From positions 1 through 64,000 of the forward strand of contig NZ_JAFIQV010000011.1 in NCBI RefSeq assembly GCF_017356015.1: DNA of 64,000 bases, in the 5' to 3' direction. This DNA is from Azospirillum sp. SYSU D00513. Lineage in GTDB: Bacteria; Pseudomonadota; Alphaproteobacteria; Azospirillales; Azospirillaceae. Within the stretch, counting starts at the first letter, position 1, and each line of letters opens with the position of its first letter. Both the position numbers and the translations under genes were made by a program. Shown here in pieces: positions 36,573-46,610 of this stretch. The notes beneath the pieces are model-generated. The model saw only the letters and a program-made list of their open reading frames with translations. It made no database searches and was not told the origin of the DNA.

Positions 36573-37093
36573 GCCGGCTCTCCCTTCATGTACAGCGGCA
36601 GTCCGGCCGCGACGAAGACCACCCGGTCCGCCGCCGCCGCCACCGCCTGGTGCAGCCGCCCCGCCTCGTCGCGGAAGCGGCGGGCGAGCGCGTTGTCGGG
36701 CACGATGCCGAGCCCGACCTCGTTGGAGACGATCACCACCCGCCCTTCGCCGTCGGCCAGCGCGGCGAGCAGGCCGCGAGCCTCCGCCGCGGCCTCGCGC
36801 TCCTCCGACATCAGGTTCGACAGCCACAGCGTCAGGCAATCGACCAGCACGGAGGTTCCCGCGACGGCGTGCCGCCGCAGCGCTCCGGAGAGGTCCAGCG
36901 GCTCCTCCACCGTGGTCCAGCCCTGGCCGCGCTCCTCCCGGTGGCGGGCGATGCGCTCGGCCATCTCCGAATCCCAGGCTTGGCCGGTGGCGATGTAGAC
37001 CCGGCGGTCCGGAGTCGCCGTCACCAGCCCCTCGGCGAAACGGCTCTTGCCCGACCGGGCGCCGCCCAGGACGAATGTGACCTCGGCCGCCAT
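36569..37093 (-). CDS. cobP: Adenosylcobinamide kinase/guanylyltransferase
   Basis: This 174-aa bifunctional enzyme (CobU in enterobacteria) phosphorylates and then guanylylates adenosylcobinamide. The P-loop is [12 protein letters not shown] near residue 8. [13 protein letters not shown] carries the His that accepts GMP in the family, and the ending [21 protein letters not shown] is diagnostic. The ATG at 37093 follows GGGGGAG. It leads the cobP-cobO-cobQ operon. No B12-box or cobalamin riboswitch sequence was found in the 285 bases upstream. Confidence 0.93.
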   Translation of the reverse strand: MAAEVTFVLGGARSGKSRFAEGLVTATPDRRVYIATGQAWDSEMAERIARHREERGQGWTTVEEPLDLSGALRRHAVAGTSVLVDCLTLWLSNLMSEEREAAAEARGLLAALADGEGRVVIVSNEVGLGIVPDNALARRFRDEAGRLHQAVAAAADRVVFVAAGLPLYMKGEPA

Positions 37094-37378
37094 GGCTGCT
37101 CCCCCTCGCAAATGCGCTCTCGGATCGGTGGAGCGGGGATGGTTAGCCGAAAAGCGGCCCGCCTGCAAAGCGCCATCGCACCGGAAGAGGCAGAGGCCGG
37201 CACCCTTTTGATCCACTCAAGCGGGGTATTCCCAAATGCTTGACCAACAAAGGCTGTGGTTGCGGGTTCAATGTAGAAGCCGGAGGGAATCCGACATAGA
37301 TCCAACACGGAGCGACCGGATCGTCATGCCTCAGGCAGGACGCATCGAAACGGACGCCGCGACGAACGAGGGAACACC

Positions 37379-38356
<978 letters not shown>

Positions 38357-38391
38357 TCCGTCACCGCGGCGGCGCGGCCCTGTCTGCGGCC

Positions 38392-38886
38392 TTACCAGGG
38401 CGTGCCGTCGCGATGGAAGAACTCGTCCTCGTTCCGGCAGACGAGGTCGTCGTCGGGATAGAAGCACTCGTCGCCGGAGGTGCGGTCTCCGATCTCCAGA
38501 TAGGCGGCGGGCGCGCCGCTCCGGTTGACGAGCTGGTGCCCGTCCGGCCGCCCGGCGAGGAACCCCGCGCACATGCCCGGCGTCAGGACCTGCTCGCCCG
38601 CGTCGGTGACCAGCGTCAATTCACCCTCGACGACGTAGACGAACTCGTCCTGGCGCGTGTGCCAGTGGCGCAGTGCCGAGGCCGCGCCGGGATCCAGGCG
38701 CGTGATGTTCACCCCGAAATTGGTCAGCCCGAACCGGTCGCCCAGCCGGACCCGCGCCCGCCCGGACACCCGGTGCCGGAAGGGCTCCGGATAGCCGGTG
38801 GCGCCCTTCTCCGCTTCCAGGGCATGAGCGTCCAGCGCGACGGGTCCAGCTTCGGCTGGGTTGGACGGAATCTCATCGGACGGCAT
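38392..38886 (-). CDS. Cupin-domain protein
   Basis: The 164-aa product has a single cupin barrel. Motif 1 is HWHTRQDEFVYVVEGE (H-x-H, Glu), and motif 2 is around GRPDGHQLVNRSG. Such proteins bind metals, sugars or small signals. The C-terminal stretch DECFYPDDDLVCRNEDEF is acidic. AAGGGAG precedes the ATG. The longer frame on the same strand is a shadow. The function is not predictable, but association with sugar-nucleotide genes makes a sugar-phosphate isomerase-like role conceivable. Confidence 0.8.
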   Translation of the reverse strand: MPSDEIPSNPAEAGPVALDAHALEAEKGATGYPEPFRHRVSGRARVRLGDRFGLTNFGVNITRLDPGAASALRHWHTRQDEFVYVVEGELTLVTDAGEQVLTPGMCAGFLAGRPDGHQLVNRSGAPAAYLEIGDRTSGDECFYPDDDLVCRNEDEFFHRDGTPW

Positions 38887-39037
38887 CGGCTTCTCCCTTG
38901 GCGCGGATCGTGCCGCCCGAGTCTGGTCGAGCCGCCGGAACCCGTCAACCGCACCGTCCGCCGCGCGGCGTCCGGCACGGATGCCGCCGCCGGCTGTTGA
39001 AGCATTCCGTACGCAAAGCCAGAGGGAACCGGTGCCG

Positions 39038-39679
39038 ATGGAGACAGAGGTCCACATTCCGCCCCTGGGTCTGCCGGGAACGCTGACCCTTCCGGAAGGC
39101 TTCCGCGCGGCCGTCCTGTTCGCGCACGGATGCGGCAGCAGCCGCCTCAGCCCGCGCAACCGGCATGTCGCCGCCGGCCTGCGGCGCGCAGGCTTCGCAA
39201 CACTGCTGATCGACCTCCTGACCGAGGAGGAGATGCAGGACCCCGCCAACGTCTTCGACGTTCACCGCCAGTCCGACCGGCTGCTTCAGGCGATCCGCTA
39301 CCTGCGCGCGGAGACGCCGGTCGAGCGGATGCCCGTCGGGCTGTACGGCGCCTCTTCCGGCGCCGCGACCGCACTGATGGCGGCGGCGCGCGCGGCCGAG
39401 CATGACGGGGTGGAGGCGGTGGTCTGCCGCGGCGGGCGCCCCGACCTCGCCGAGGAATGGCTGGAGGGCGTCGCCGCCCCGACCCTGCTGATCGCCGGCG
39501 GGCGCGATGGCCCGGCGATCGCCATCAACACCCGCGCCTTCGAGCAGCTCCACTGCGCCAAGGCGCTGGAGGTGATCCCCGGCGCCGGCCGCCTCTTCGA
39601 GGAGCCGGGCAAGCTCGACACCGTCACCGACTCGGCCCGCTCCTGGTTCGCCACCCACCTGTTGAAGGTGGACGCCTGA
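39038..39679 (+). CDS. Dienelactone hydrolase-like alpha/beta hydrolase
   Basis: The 213-aa alpha/beta hydrolase has FAHGCGSSRLSPRNRH near the N-terminus (oxyanion region) and the nucleophile elbow YGASSGAATAL (Ser near residue 108). The acidic residue and the late His are less sharply defined; GRDGPAI and the C-terminal EPGKLDTV region are candidates. Predicted hydrolases of this kind often sit next to phosphoribosyltransferase genes in this group of bacteria. The substrate is unknown. Confidence 0.75.
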   Translation: METEVHIPPLGLPGTLTLPEGFRAAVLFAHGCGSSRLSPRNRHVAAGLRRAGFATLLIDLLTEEEMQDPANVFDVHRQSDRLLQAIRYLRAETPVERMPVGLYGASSGAATALMAAARAAEHDGVEAVVCRGGRPDLAEEWLEGVAAPTLLIAGGRDGPAIAINTRAFEQLHCAKALEVIPGAGRLFEEPGKLDTVTDSARSWFATHLLKVDA

Positions 39680-39759
39680 GGGGAGAGGATCGGTACATCA
39701 TGATTGGCGGCCTCGCTTGCCTGAACGTGCCACTATCCTTTCGAGCGAAATCAACCTAT

Positions 39760-39848
39760 CCGTCACCCCCGCGCAAGCGGGGGTCCAGCCTTTGCAGTAG
39801 ATTGCAGTTACGGTCAGTCCTGGATCCCCGCTTTCGCGGGGATGACGG
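39760..39848. repeat. REP/MITE-like inverted repeat element
   Basis: The 89-base element has ends CCGTCACCCCCGC and GCGGGGATGACGG in inverted orientation, with arms CCCCCGCGCAAGCGGGGGTCC and CTGGATCCCCGCTTTCGCGGGG each able to form its own hairpin. This sequence style (CGTCATCCCCGCGAAAGCGGGGATCC) is a widespread extragenic palindromic repeat in proteobacteria. It lies between two hydrolase genes and is not in a coding frame. Confidence 0.8.
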
Positions 39849-39947
39849 AGAATTGCATGGCCGCCCGTGCGGTCAAGCGTCGGATAATCTCCACGGCCAC
39901 GTCGTGGCGTCCTTTCATTTCCTAATGATCTCTTGCGAACGGACCGC

Positions 39948-40754
39948 ATGCCCAATCTGGAAATCCTGAGCCGCCACCCGTCCGGCCCGGCGCGGCCGGT
40001 GCCGCTGCTGTTCGTTCATGGCGCCTTTTCCGGCGCCTGGATCTGGGAGGAGAAGTTCCTGCCCTGGTTCGCGGAGCGGGGCTGGGAGGCCCATGCCGTC
40101 AGCCTGCGCGGCCATGGCGGCAGCGAGGGGCGCGATCGGCTGGACGGTTTCGGCCTTTCGGATTTCGTGGAGGACGTGCTGGAGACGATGGGGCGGCTGC
40201 CCGCCCCGCCGGTCCTGATCGGCCATTCCATGGGCGGGATCGTGGTGCAGCGGGCGCTGGCGCGGCGCGCGGGGCCGGCGGGGGTGCTGATGGCCTCGGC
40301 CCCACCCTACGGGCTCTGGCAGTCCACGATGGGGCTGGCTTGGCGAGACCCGGCGGTGTTCCAGCAGATGTCGATGCTGATGGCCTTCGGCTCCCGCTGC
40401 ACGGACCCGCGCACGCTGCGGCGCGCCATGTTCTCCGGCGCCATGCCGGAGGAGGAGGCCGCGCGCTACGACCGTCGCCTGCAGGAGGAATCGCGCCGCA
40501 TCCTGATGGAGATCGGCGGCTGGATTCCCTTCCCCGTCCTGCCCCCGCGCGGCACCCCGGTCCTGGTGCTGGGCGCGGAGAAGGACCTGCTCTTCCCCGC
40601 CGCCGAGGTGGCGGCCACGGCGCGGATGCTCGGGACGGAGCCGGTCTTTTTCCCCGCCTTGGGCCACGCCATGATGCTGGAAACCGGCTGGGAGGAAGTG
40701 GCCCGGCACATCGACGGTTGGCTGGCGGCCCGGCTCCTGGCGCAGGCCGCCTGA
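39948..40754 (+). CDS. Alpha/beta hydrolase
   Basis: The 268-aa alpha/beta hydrolase has the oxyanion motif HGAFSGAWIWEEKFL, the nucleophile elbow IGHSMGGIVV (Ser near residue 92), Asp in GAEKDLLFP and His in ALGHAMMLE, a complete catalytic triad. No signal peptide is seen. The best start is ATG 39948; an in-frame TTG lies 5 codons earlier. It belongs to the broad lipase/esterase group with no substrate evidence. Confidence 0.83.
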   Translation: MPNLEILSRHPSGPARPVPLLFVHGAFSGAWIWEEKFLPWFAERGWEAHAVSLRGHGGSEGRDRLDGFGLSDFVEDVLETMGRLPAPPVLIGHSMGGIVVQRALARRAGPAGVLMASAPPYGLWQSTMGLAWRDPAVFQQMSMLMAFGSRCTDPRTLRRAMFSGAMPEEEAARYDRRLQEESRRILMEIGGWIPFPVLPPRGTPVLVLGAEKDLLFPAAEVAATARMLGTEPVFFPALGHAMMLETGWEEVARHIDGWLAARLLAQAA

Positions 40755-40757
40755 CGG

Positions 40758-41624
40758 TCACTCCAAACCGGCCAAGAACTCCATCGCGGCATCCCCGGCC
40801 CCGTCAGGCCACTGGTGCGGGTAGAAGCGCCCGCGCGCCGTCCGGTCCTGCGCGTGCGGGCACCAGAGCAGCGGATTCTCGGCATCGTCCGGCCCGTAAC
40901 GGCGGCAGTTGAAGCGGCGGGGCTCGTCCGGCGCGCTGCCCGGCTCGAGCCCGTTTTGGGCCAGCAGCGCGTTGCGGACGCGCAGGGCCTCCCGCATGGC
41001 AACCTGCTCGTCGCGGGGGTTGTGCAGCAGCATCGCGGCGACGGGCGCCGCGCAGTCCTTCGGGCGCGTGATCCCGCCTCCGACCGTGAAGACGCCCCGG
41101 ACCTTGTTCCCACGCAGGCAGGCGAGGGTGTTGGCGAAGGAGGCGCCGAGCGAATGGCCAACCAGGAACACGCGGCCACGGTCGATGCAGAGGCTCCGCT
41201 CCACGCTCGCCAGCAGCGCGTCGAACAGCATAGCGTCGCGCGGGGATTCGGCGGGGTCGCCGGGGTCGGACCAGGTGTAGCGGCCCGACGCGTCGCGCAG
41301 CCCGGCCGGATAGACGAAGACGGTCGGCTCTTCCGCCCCCTCCTCCAGCCGGAAATAGCGGCGGACCTCCACATTGCCGTTGGTCCGCCCGTGGAAGGCG
41401 ATGACCAGCGGGTGCGGCCGGCGCGGGTCGTAGCCCTCGGGTAGCGCCACGATCATCTCCCGGACGCGCCCGCCGACAGTGACGGAGGATGGCGGAGCCG
41501 GGCCTTCCGGGCCTGCGCAGCCGGCGGAGAGCCGCCCTCCGTCGTTAACGATTCCACTCGCCTTAGCCGCCGCGCTGGGCAAGAATGCGACAAGGCAAAG
41601 CAAGAAAACGAACAGTTTTTCCAT
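40758..41624 (-). CDS. LpqC/PHB depolymerase-family esterase, secreted
   Basis: The 288-aa protein has an N-terminal signal peptide (LFVFLLCLVAFLPSAAAKA) and an alpha/beta hydrolase fold. The nucleophile is in LVGHSLGASFAN (Ser near residue 155), preceded by FHGRTNGNVEV; the late His is in CPHAQDRT or FYPHQWPDG. It contains several Cys typical of an exported protein. It resembles polyhydroxybutyrate depolymerase-like or feruloyl-esterase-like enzymes. It is divergent from the gene starting at 41762. Confidence 0.82.
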   Translation of the reverse strand: MEKLFVFLLCLVAFLPSAAAKASGIVNDGGRLSAGCAGPEGPAPPSSVTVGGRVREMIVALPEGYDPRRPHPLVIAFHGRTNGNVEVRRYFRLEEGAEEPTVFVYPAGLRDASGRYTWSDPGDPAESPRDAMLFDALLASVERSLCIDRGRVFLVGHSLGASFANTLACLRGNKVRGVFTVGGGITRPKDCAAPVAAMLLHNPRDEQVAMREALRVRNALLAQNGLEPGSAPDEPRRFNCRRYGPDDAENPLLWCPHAQDRTARGRFYPHQWPDGAGDAAMEFLAGLE

Positions 41625-41761
41625 ACTGCGCTATCGTTCCTTCCGATCCTCCTCTGGGAAACAGCAGCCAGAGGCGTGTGTTACACTTCTGGGTAGGCGG
41701 CTTGTTAACCTGCGTTAAAGATTTTAGCGCCAACCTTCACGGCGGCTTAGTGGAGGGTGGC

Positions 41762-42448
41762 ATGCTGGTCGGTGCGGCGGCGCGGAAGAATGTTCTGAAG
41801 GCGGCGGTCCTCGGCACCCTGTTGGCGGTCGCCGGCGGCGGCGCGGCACAGGCCGATTCGGTCGCCGTCCAGGCCGGCCCGGCCGGACGCGTGGTCGTGG
41901 CGCCGGCAGCCTCATTCCCGGACGCCAGCCTGACACTGACGCGCCAGCGCGATGGCGTCACCATGCGGCTCGACGGCATCGTCACGCCCGCCGTGGAGAA
42001 ACGCTTCATCGACGCGCTGCGCGCCCTCCCGCCGGACCAGCCCATGGTGCTCGAACTCGCAAGCCCCGGCGGCTACACGGCGGCGGGCTACCGGATGATC
42101 GACGCGATCCTGGCGGAGCGCCAGGCCGGCCGGCCGGTGGCGACCCGCGTGAAGGCGGGCGAGGCCTGCGAGAGCATGTGCGTGGGCCTCTACCTGTCCG
42201 GCTATCCGCGCTACGCCGCCCCCTCGGCCGAGTTCATGGTGCATGCCCCGCGCGGCGCCCAGTCCGGCACCATGACCTTGCGCTCGACCCGCACGATGGT
42301 GAAGCGGCTGGTGGATCTCGGCGCCGCGCGCGGCTGGATCGAGAAGGTCAAGGCCGCCGGCGGCTTTTCCGGCAACATCGATTACCGCGAGCGCGCCGAC
42401 AGCCTCGCCGCGACCCGGGCCAACATCGTCACCGACCTGATCCGCTGA
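41762..42448 (+). CDS. Exported Clp-fold serine-protease-like protein
   Basis: The 228-aa product has a signal peptide near residues 8-35 (VLKAAVLGTLLAVAGGGAAQA) and then a ClpP/crotonase-like fold. The strand-turn LELASPGGYTAAG corresponds to the oxyanion loop of SppA/ClpP proteins, and Ser in ACESMCVGLYLSG sits at the nucleophile position. It resembles uncharacterised periplasmic proteins of the COG3904 type. GGAGGG precedes the ATG at 41762; the upstream frame to 41585 is not family-like. The catalytic residues are not proven. Confidence 0.75.
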   Translation: MLVGAAARKNVLKAAVLGTLLAVAGGGAAQADSVAVQAGPAGRVVVAPAASFPDASLTLTRQRDGVTMRLDGIVTPAVEKRFIDALRALPPDQPMVLELASPGGYTAAGYRMIDAILAERQAGRPVATRVKAGEACESMCVGLYLSGYPRYAAPSAEFMVHAPRGAQSGTMTLRSTRTMVKRLVDLGAARGWIEKVKAAGGFSGNIDYRERADSLAATRANIVTDLIR

Positions 42449-42606
42449 ACTCTCCGGCCGGAGCATCGCCGAACCGAGCCTGAACCAAGCAGGCTTGACC
42501 CGGCCATCCGGACATGGAATGCCGAAGGACCGCCCGGCGGCCCCGCGACGCGTCCCGCGCCGCAAGCGGGCCGTGAACCACGGGCCTTCCGGAGTGTTTC
42601 CGTTCC

Positions 42607-43425
42607 ATGACCGACAAACCCGTCGATGCCGAACAGCGCAAGCCGGAACCACGCGGGGAAGGCCGCGAGGGCGAGAGCCTTCAGGAGGCCCTGCGCCGCC
42701 TCTTCAACAACTCCGAACGGTTCCGGCTCGGGCTGCTGATCTTCGACGCGGCGACGGTCTTCATCTTCATGGCGCTGACCTTCTTCCCGACCTCGCCCTG
42801 GACCATCACCATCGACGCCATCCTCGGCGTGCTCCTCCTGATGGAGCTGGTGCTGCGCTTCTACATCGCGCGGAGCAAGCGGGCCTATGTGCTGCGGCTC
42901 GGCACGGTCATGGACGTCCTGATCGTCGTCACGCTGCTGATCCCGACCCTGACCGGCAATTTCGTCTTCCTGCGGCTGCTGCGCGCGGTGCGCATCGTGC
43001 GCGGCCTGCGGGTGCTGAGGGAGATGCGCGCGCGGGGCGGCTTCTTCCTCCGCCATGGGGAGCTGATCGCCAGCGCCTTCAACCTGATCCTGTTCATCTT
43101 CGTGACCAGCGCCGTGGTCTACGAACTCCAGGTCGGCCGCAATCCCGACATCACCAACATCGTCGACGCTGTCTACTTCACCGTCACGACCCTGACGACG
43201 ACCGGCTTCGGCGACATCACGCTGGTCGGCAACAGCGGGCGGCTGCTGTCCGTCGTCATCATGGTGATCGGAATCTCGCTGTTCGTGAAACTCGCCCAGG
43301 CCATCTTCCGGCCGAACAAGGTCCATGTGGAATGCCAGGTCTGCGGCCTGTCCCGCCACGACCCCGACGCCGTCCACTGCAAACACTGCGGCACCGTCGT
43401 CCACATCAACACGGAAGGGCTCTGA
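42607..43425 (+). CDS. Voltage-gated-type K+ channel with zinc ribbon
   Basis: The 272-aa six-helix ion channel has an Arg-rich S4 segment (LLRAVRIVRGLRVLREMRAR), a selectivity filter TTGFGD and a final helix VVIMVIGISLFVKLAQAIF. The C-terminal cytoplasmic tail carries CQVCGLS then CKHCG, a two-CxxC zinc ribbon near residues 240-265, an unusual addition. GFGD replaces the common GYGD. The N-terminal 35 residues are charged. It is convergent with an aminotransferase. Confidence 0.87.
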   Translation: MTDKPVDAEQRKPEPRGEGREGESLQEALRRLFNNSERFRLGLLIFDAATVFIFMALTFFPTSPWTITIDAILGVLLLMELVLRFYIARSKRAYVLRLGTVMDVLIVVTLLIPTLTGNFVFLRLLRAVRIVRGLRVLREMRARGGFFLRHGELIASAFNLILFIFVTSAVVYELQVGRNPDITNIVDAVYFTVTTLTTTGFGDITLVGNSGRLLSVVIMVIGISLFVKLAQAIFRPNKVHVECQVCGLSRHDPDAVHCKHCGTVVHINTEGL

Positions 43426-43443
43426 GGCCCTTACCGGCGCCCC

Positions 43444-44625
43444 TCACCCCCGCTCGCTCTCCACCAGCCGGCGCGCGACCTCCGGCATGACCGACGCGTC
43501 GAGGTTGGCGAAGGCGAAGCGCAGGAAGGCGTCCTGCCCTGGTCCGAACATCGGGCCGGGCAGGCAGAGGATGTTATGACGGGTGGCCAATTCCTGCCCC
43601 ACCTCCATTGCCGGCCGCCCCTCGAAGGGGTGGCGGACATAGGCGAAATAGGCGCCGATGCTGGCGATGCGGTAACGGGTGCCGGACGCCTCCATCGCGT
43701 TCCGGAAGGCGGCGACGCGCCCGGCGATGTCCGCCCGCTTCTCCGCCACCCAGCCGTCCAGATTCTCCAGCCCGAACAGGGCCGCCTTCTGGGCGACGTG
43801 CGGCGCGCAGATGGACAGGCAATCCATGACCTTGCCGGCCTGCTCCAGCAGGGCCGGATCGCCGACCACGGCGCCGGCCCGGTAGCCGGCGAGGCTGTAG
43901 ACCTTCGAGAAGCTGTAGAGATGGATCAGTGTCCGGCCCCAGTCCGGCCGGGCGAACAGGCCGTGCGGCGCGGCACCCTGCCAGTCGGGGAAGTCGCGGT
44001 AGGTCTCGTCGAGCAGCAGCCGGATGCCGCGCCGCTCGCACAGCTCGTAGAAGCGGTCGATCAGGGCCGGCGGGGCGATGGCCCCGGTCGGGTTGTTGGG
44101 GGTGATGAGGACGACCGCCCGCGTGTTCGCGTCGATCAGCGCTTCCGCCGCCGTGGGGTCGGGGAGCATCCCGTCCTCCTCCCGGCAGGGCAGCGGGCGC
44201 GCCTCGATCCCCAGCATGTCCAGCGTCATCTTGTGGTTGAAGTACCAGGGTGCCGGCAGGATCACGTTCTCGCCCGCCCGCGCCAAGGTCATGACGGCGA
44301 CGACGAAGGCCTGGTTGCAGCCCGATGTCACCAGCGTCCGCTCCGCCGGAACGGGCGCGCCGTAAAGCGCGCTCATCTTCGCGGCCAGCGCTTCCCGCAG
44401 GGGCGGGATGCCATTGATGCCGGTGTAGCGGGCGGTGTCCGGCCGGTGCACCTGCTCCGCCAGATGGGCCGACAGCTCTTCCGCCGGCGGGTAGCCGGGG
44501 ACCGCCTGGCACAGGTCGATCAGCGGCTTGTCCGCCGGGAACTCGCGCCCCTGCACCCAGCGCCAAGCCTCGGCGATGGGCGGAGCCTCGACGGAGAGCA
44601 GGAGCGGGTTGATACGGTCGGTCAT
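43444..44625 (-). CDS. Class I/II pyridoxal-phosphate aminotransferase
   Basis: The 393-aa fold-type I PLP enzyme has NNPTGAI, the DETYRDF Asp contact and the PLP Lys in [13 protein letters not shown], with Arg near the C-terminus (FLRFAFAN). It resembles aspartate/aromatic aminotransferases. The ATG at 44625 gives the usual length; the frame extends further to 44898, but that part overlaps the rlpA promoter. The substrate cannot be fixed from sequence. Confidence 0.88.
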   Translation of the reverse strand: MTDRINPLLLSVEAPPIAEAWRWVQGREFPADKPLIDLCQAVPGYPPAEELSAHLAEQVHRPDTARYTGINGIPPLREALAAKMSALYGAPVPAERTLVTSGCNQAFVVAVMTLARAGENVILPAPWYFNHKMTLDMLGIEARPLPCREEDGMLPDPTAAEALIDANTRAVVLITPNNPTGAIAPPALIDRFYELCERRGIRLLLDETYRDFPDWQGAAPHGLFARPDWGRTLIHLYSFSKVYSLAGYRAGAVVGDPALLEQAGKVMDCLSICAPHVAQKAALFGLENLDGWVAEKRADIAGRVAAFRNAMEASGTRYRIASIGAYFAYVRHPFEGRPAMEVGQELATRHNILCLPGPMFGPGQDAFLRFAFANLDASVMPEVARRLVESERG

Positions 44626-44779
44626 GGCGGCCCCAGCAGGATGCGCGAAGCGAAAGGGAGGCGGTCTGGATACACGCTCGGCCGCCGGATTTCCACTGCC
44701 GCTCCCGCCCGCCGGAGGCCGGAACCGATCCGTGCGGTCCTTGTTGGCAAAAAGGATTTGCCTCGAAGGAGAGTGCCGC

Positions 44780-45238
44780 ATGCCCGAAACGCCGCACCGA
44801 CGCTCCTTATGGATGGGACTGAGCCTCGCCGCCCTGACCGCCATCTCCGCGCCCGCCCTGGCGCAGGAGGATGAACCGGCCTTCGCGGAGGATGGCATCG
44901 CCTCTTGGTACGGGCCGGGTTTTCACGGCCGCAAGACGGCGAGCGGCGAGGTCTTCAACCAGAACGCCATGACGGCGGCGCACAAGGAGCTGCCGCTCGG
45001 CAGCCGTGTCACGGTGACGGACGTGGAGACCGGAAAGTCGGTCGAGGTGCTGATCAACGACCGGGGACCCTTCATCGACGGCCGGGTCATCGACCTGTCG
45101 CGGGGTGCGGCCCGCGAGCTGGGGATCATCGAACAGGGCGTCGCCGAGGTCCGCGTCGAGATGCCGGCCGGGGAACTCGCTTTCGAGGAGGAAGTCGCCG
45201 AGACCTCCCATTCCGAGACGGAAAACGCGACGCCCTAG
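44780..45238 (+). CDS. RlpA-family septal ring lytic transglycosylase
   Basis: The 152-aa protein has a signal peptide ([19 protein letters not shown]) and a double-psi beta-barrel: [33 protein letters not shown], and [18 protein letters not shown]. The Asp of NDRGP and the His in AAHK-type positions are the usual active residues. There is no SPOR domain, so it is the short form. AAGGAGAG precedes the ATG. It is exported to the periplasm and cleaves peptidoglycan; family members with a lipobox differ from this one. Confidence 0.87.
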   Translation: MPETPHRRSLWMGLSLAALTAISAPALAQEDEPAFAEDGIASWYGPGFHGRKTASGEVFNQNAMTAAHKELPLGSRVTVTDVETGKSVEVLINDRGPFIDGRVIDLSRGAARELGIIEQGVAEVRVEMPAGELAFEEEVAETSHSETENATP

Positions 45239-45248
45239 CCGCGGGCGC

Positions 45249-45551
45249 TCAGCGCCGCCACTCGCGGTTGGACTTCACGAAATCGGTCAGGGTGACGCCG
45301 ATCTTGTCGTCGATGATGGCGACCTCGCCGCGCGCGACCAGCACGCCCTCGACATAGACGTCGGTCGGGTCCTTCAGGTGCCGGTCCAGTTCCACCACGG
45401 CGCCGCGGCCGAGCTTCAGCAGGTCGCGCACGCGCAGCATCGCCGTGCCGATCACCACCTTGATCTCCACCGGCGCGTCACCGATGGCGAAGGCGTCGGT
45501 GTCCCCATCCTTGGAGGAGGCGCTGCCGAGCAGATCGTCGATGTTCGTCAT
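45249..45551 (-). CDS. fliN: Flagellar motor switch protein FliN
   Basis: The 100-aa product is essentially one SpoA domain. Conserved segments are VEIKVVIGTAMLRVRDLLKLGRG, AVVELDR and VARGEVAIIDDKIGVTLTDF. FliN is a C-ring component of the flagellar motor switch and binds CheY. It stands alone here, convergent with rlpA and away from any flagellar operon, so it may be a second copy or a dispersed gene. GAAGGAAG precedes the ATG. Confidence 0.9.
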   Translation of the reverse strand: MTNIDDLLGSASSKDGDTDAFAIGDAPVEIKVVIGTAMLRVRDLLKLGRGAVVELDRHLKDPTDVYVEGVLVARGEVAIIDDKIGVTLTDFVKSNREWRR

Positions 45552-45758
45552 GGCGGCTTCCTTCGGACGCGGGCTGGGGCTCGGCGGGCTTCCGCAGAGT
45601 TTCCGCCCTTTATACCCCCGCAGGAGTACTCCGGCAAACGGAGCCGCGTGCCGGCCCTGCGACAAGGTTGGGCGGCAGCCCCCTTTGACGGGTGTGACGG
45701 CCTTGTCCACTGCTGTTAGTCTGCCCGGCGAACCGACACATGCGACAGGAAATCCGCC

Positions 45759-46610
45759 ATGACCACCCCGCCGCTCGCCCCTCCCCTGGTCGATGCCGCT
45801 TGGCTGCGGACGGCGCTCGGCCGGACCGGCCTCGTGGTGCTGGACGTGCGGTCCCCGGCGGACGGTCCGACCATTCCGGAGGCGGTCCACGCCGATTATG
45901 CCAAGGCCGGCTGGCGCGCGACGGTCAACGGGATGCCCGGCTTCCTGCCGGAGGTGCCGGTTCTGGAGGCGCTGATCGGCGGGCTCGGCATCGGCAACCC
46001 TGACCATGTGGTGGTCGTGTCCTCCGGTGCCAACGCGGCGGACATGGGCAACGCCACACGGGTCTACTGGACCTTCAAGGCACTGGGCCATGACGCCGTG
46101 TCGGTGCTGGACGGCGGCATGGCCGCCTGGACGGCCGATCCGTCCAACCCCGTGGGGCTGGAGCCGGCGACCCTCCCGCCCAAGCTCTTCAAGGCTTCAC
46201 CCCGCCCGGAGCTGCGCGCCACGCTGGCGGAGGTGGAGAAGGCGGTCGCCGCCGGCACGGTGCCGCTCGTCGACTCCCGCTCCGCCGAGCAGTTCGCCGG
46301 CAAGGCGAAGAGCCCCACCGCCCGCGCCGCCGGCACCCTGCCCGGCGCCGTCCACATCGACAACGCGAGCTTCTATTCCGCCGCGGACAAGCGCTTCGTC
46401 ACGCCTGAGACTGTCCGTACCCTGGCCAGCCAGGCGGGCGCGACGCAGGACGCCCCCATCGCCTTCTGCAACACCGGCCACCTCGCCTCCGTCGCCTGGT
46501 TCGCCATGAGCGAACTGGCCGGCATCCCCGGCGTGCGGCTCTACGACGGCTCCATGACCGAATGGACCGCCGACCCGTCGCGCCCGCTGAAGAACGGCGA
46601 GGGGGCCTAA
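45759..46610 (+). CDS. Tandem-rhodanese sulfurtransferase
   Basis: The 283-aa protein has two rhodanese domains. The C-terminal active-site loop has Cys in AFCNTGHLAS (near residue 230); the N-terminal domain lacks an active Cys. It resembles 3-mercaptopyruvate or thiosulfate sulfurtransferases, though CNTGHLA differs from the CGSGVTA/CRKGVTA loops, so substrate assignment is open. Its stop overlaps the murJ stop on the other strand. Confidence 0.87.
   Translation: MTTPPLAPPLVDAAWLRTALGRTGLVVLDVRSPADGPTIPEAVHADYAKAGWRATVNGMPGFLPEVPVLEALIGGLGIGNPDHVVVVSSGANAADMGNATRVYWTFKALGHDAVSVLDGGMAAWTADPSNPVGLEPATLPPKLFKASPRPELRATLAEVEKAVAAGTVPLVDSRSAEQFAGKAKSPTARAAGTLPGAVHIDNASFYSAADKRFVTPETVRTLASQAGATQDAPIAFCNTGHLASVAWFAMSELAGIPGVRLYDGSMTEWTADPSRPLKNGEGA

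Noticed and set aside
35988-36998. Long plus-strand frame over cobO and cobP
   Set aside because: It is a shadow of two clearly identified cobalamin genes and is His/Arg/Gly-rich.
37094-37378. Cobalamin riboswitch upstream of cobP
   Set aside because: No B12-box-like sequence was recognised when the minus strand was read; a covariance search would be decisive.
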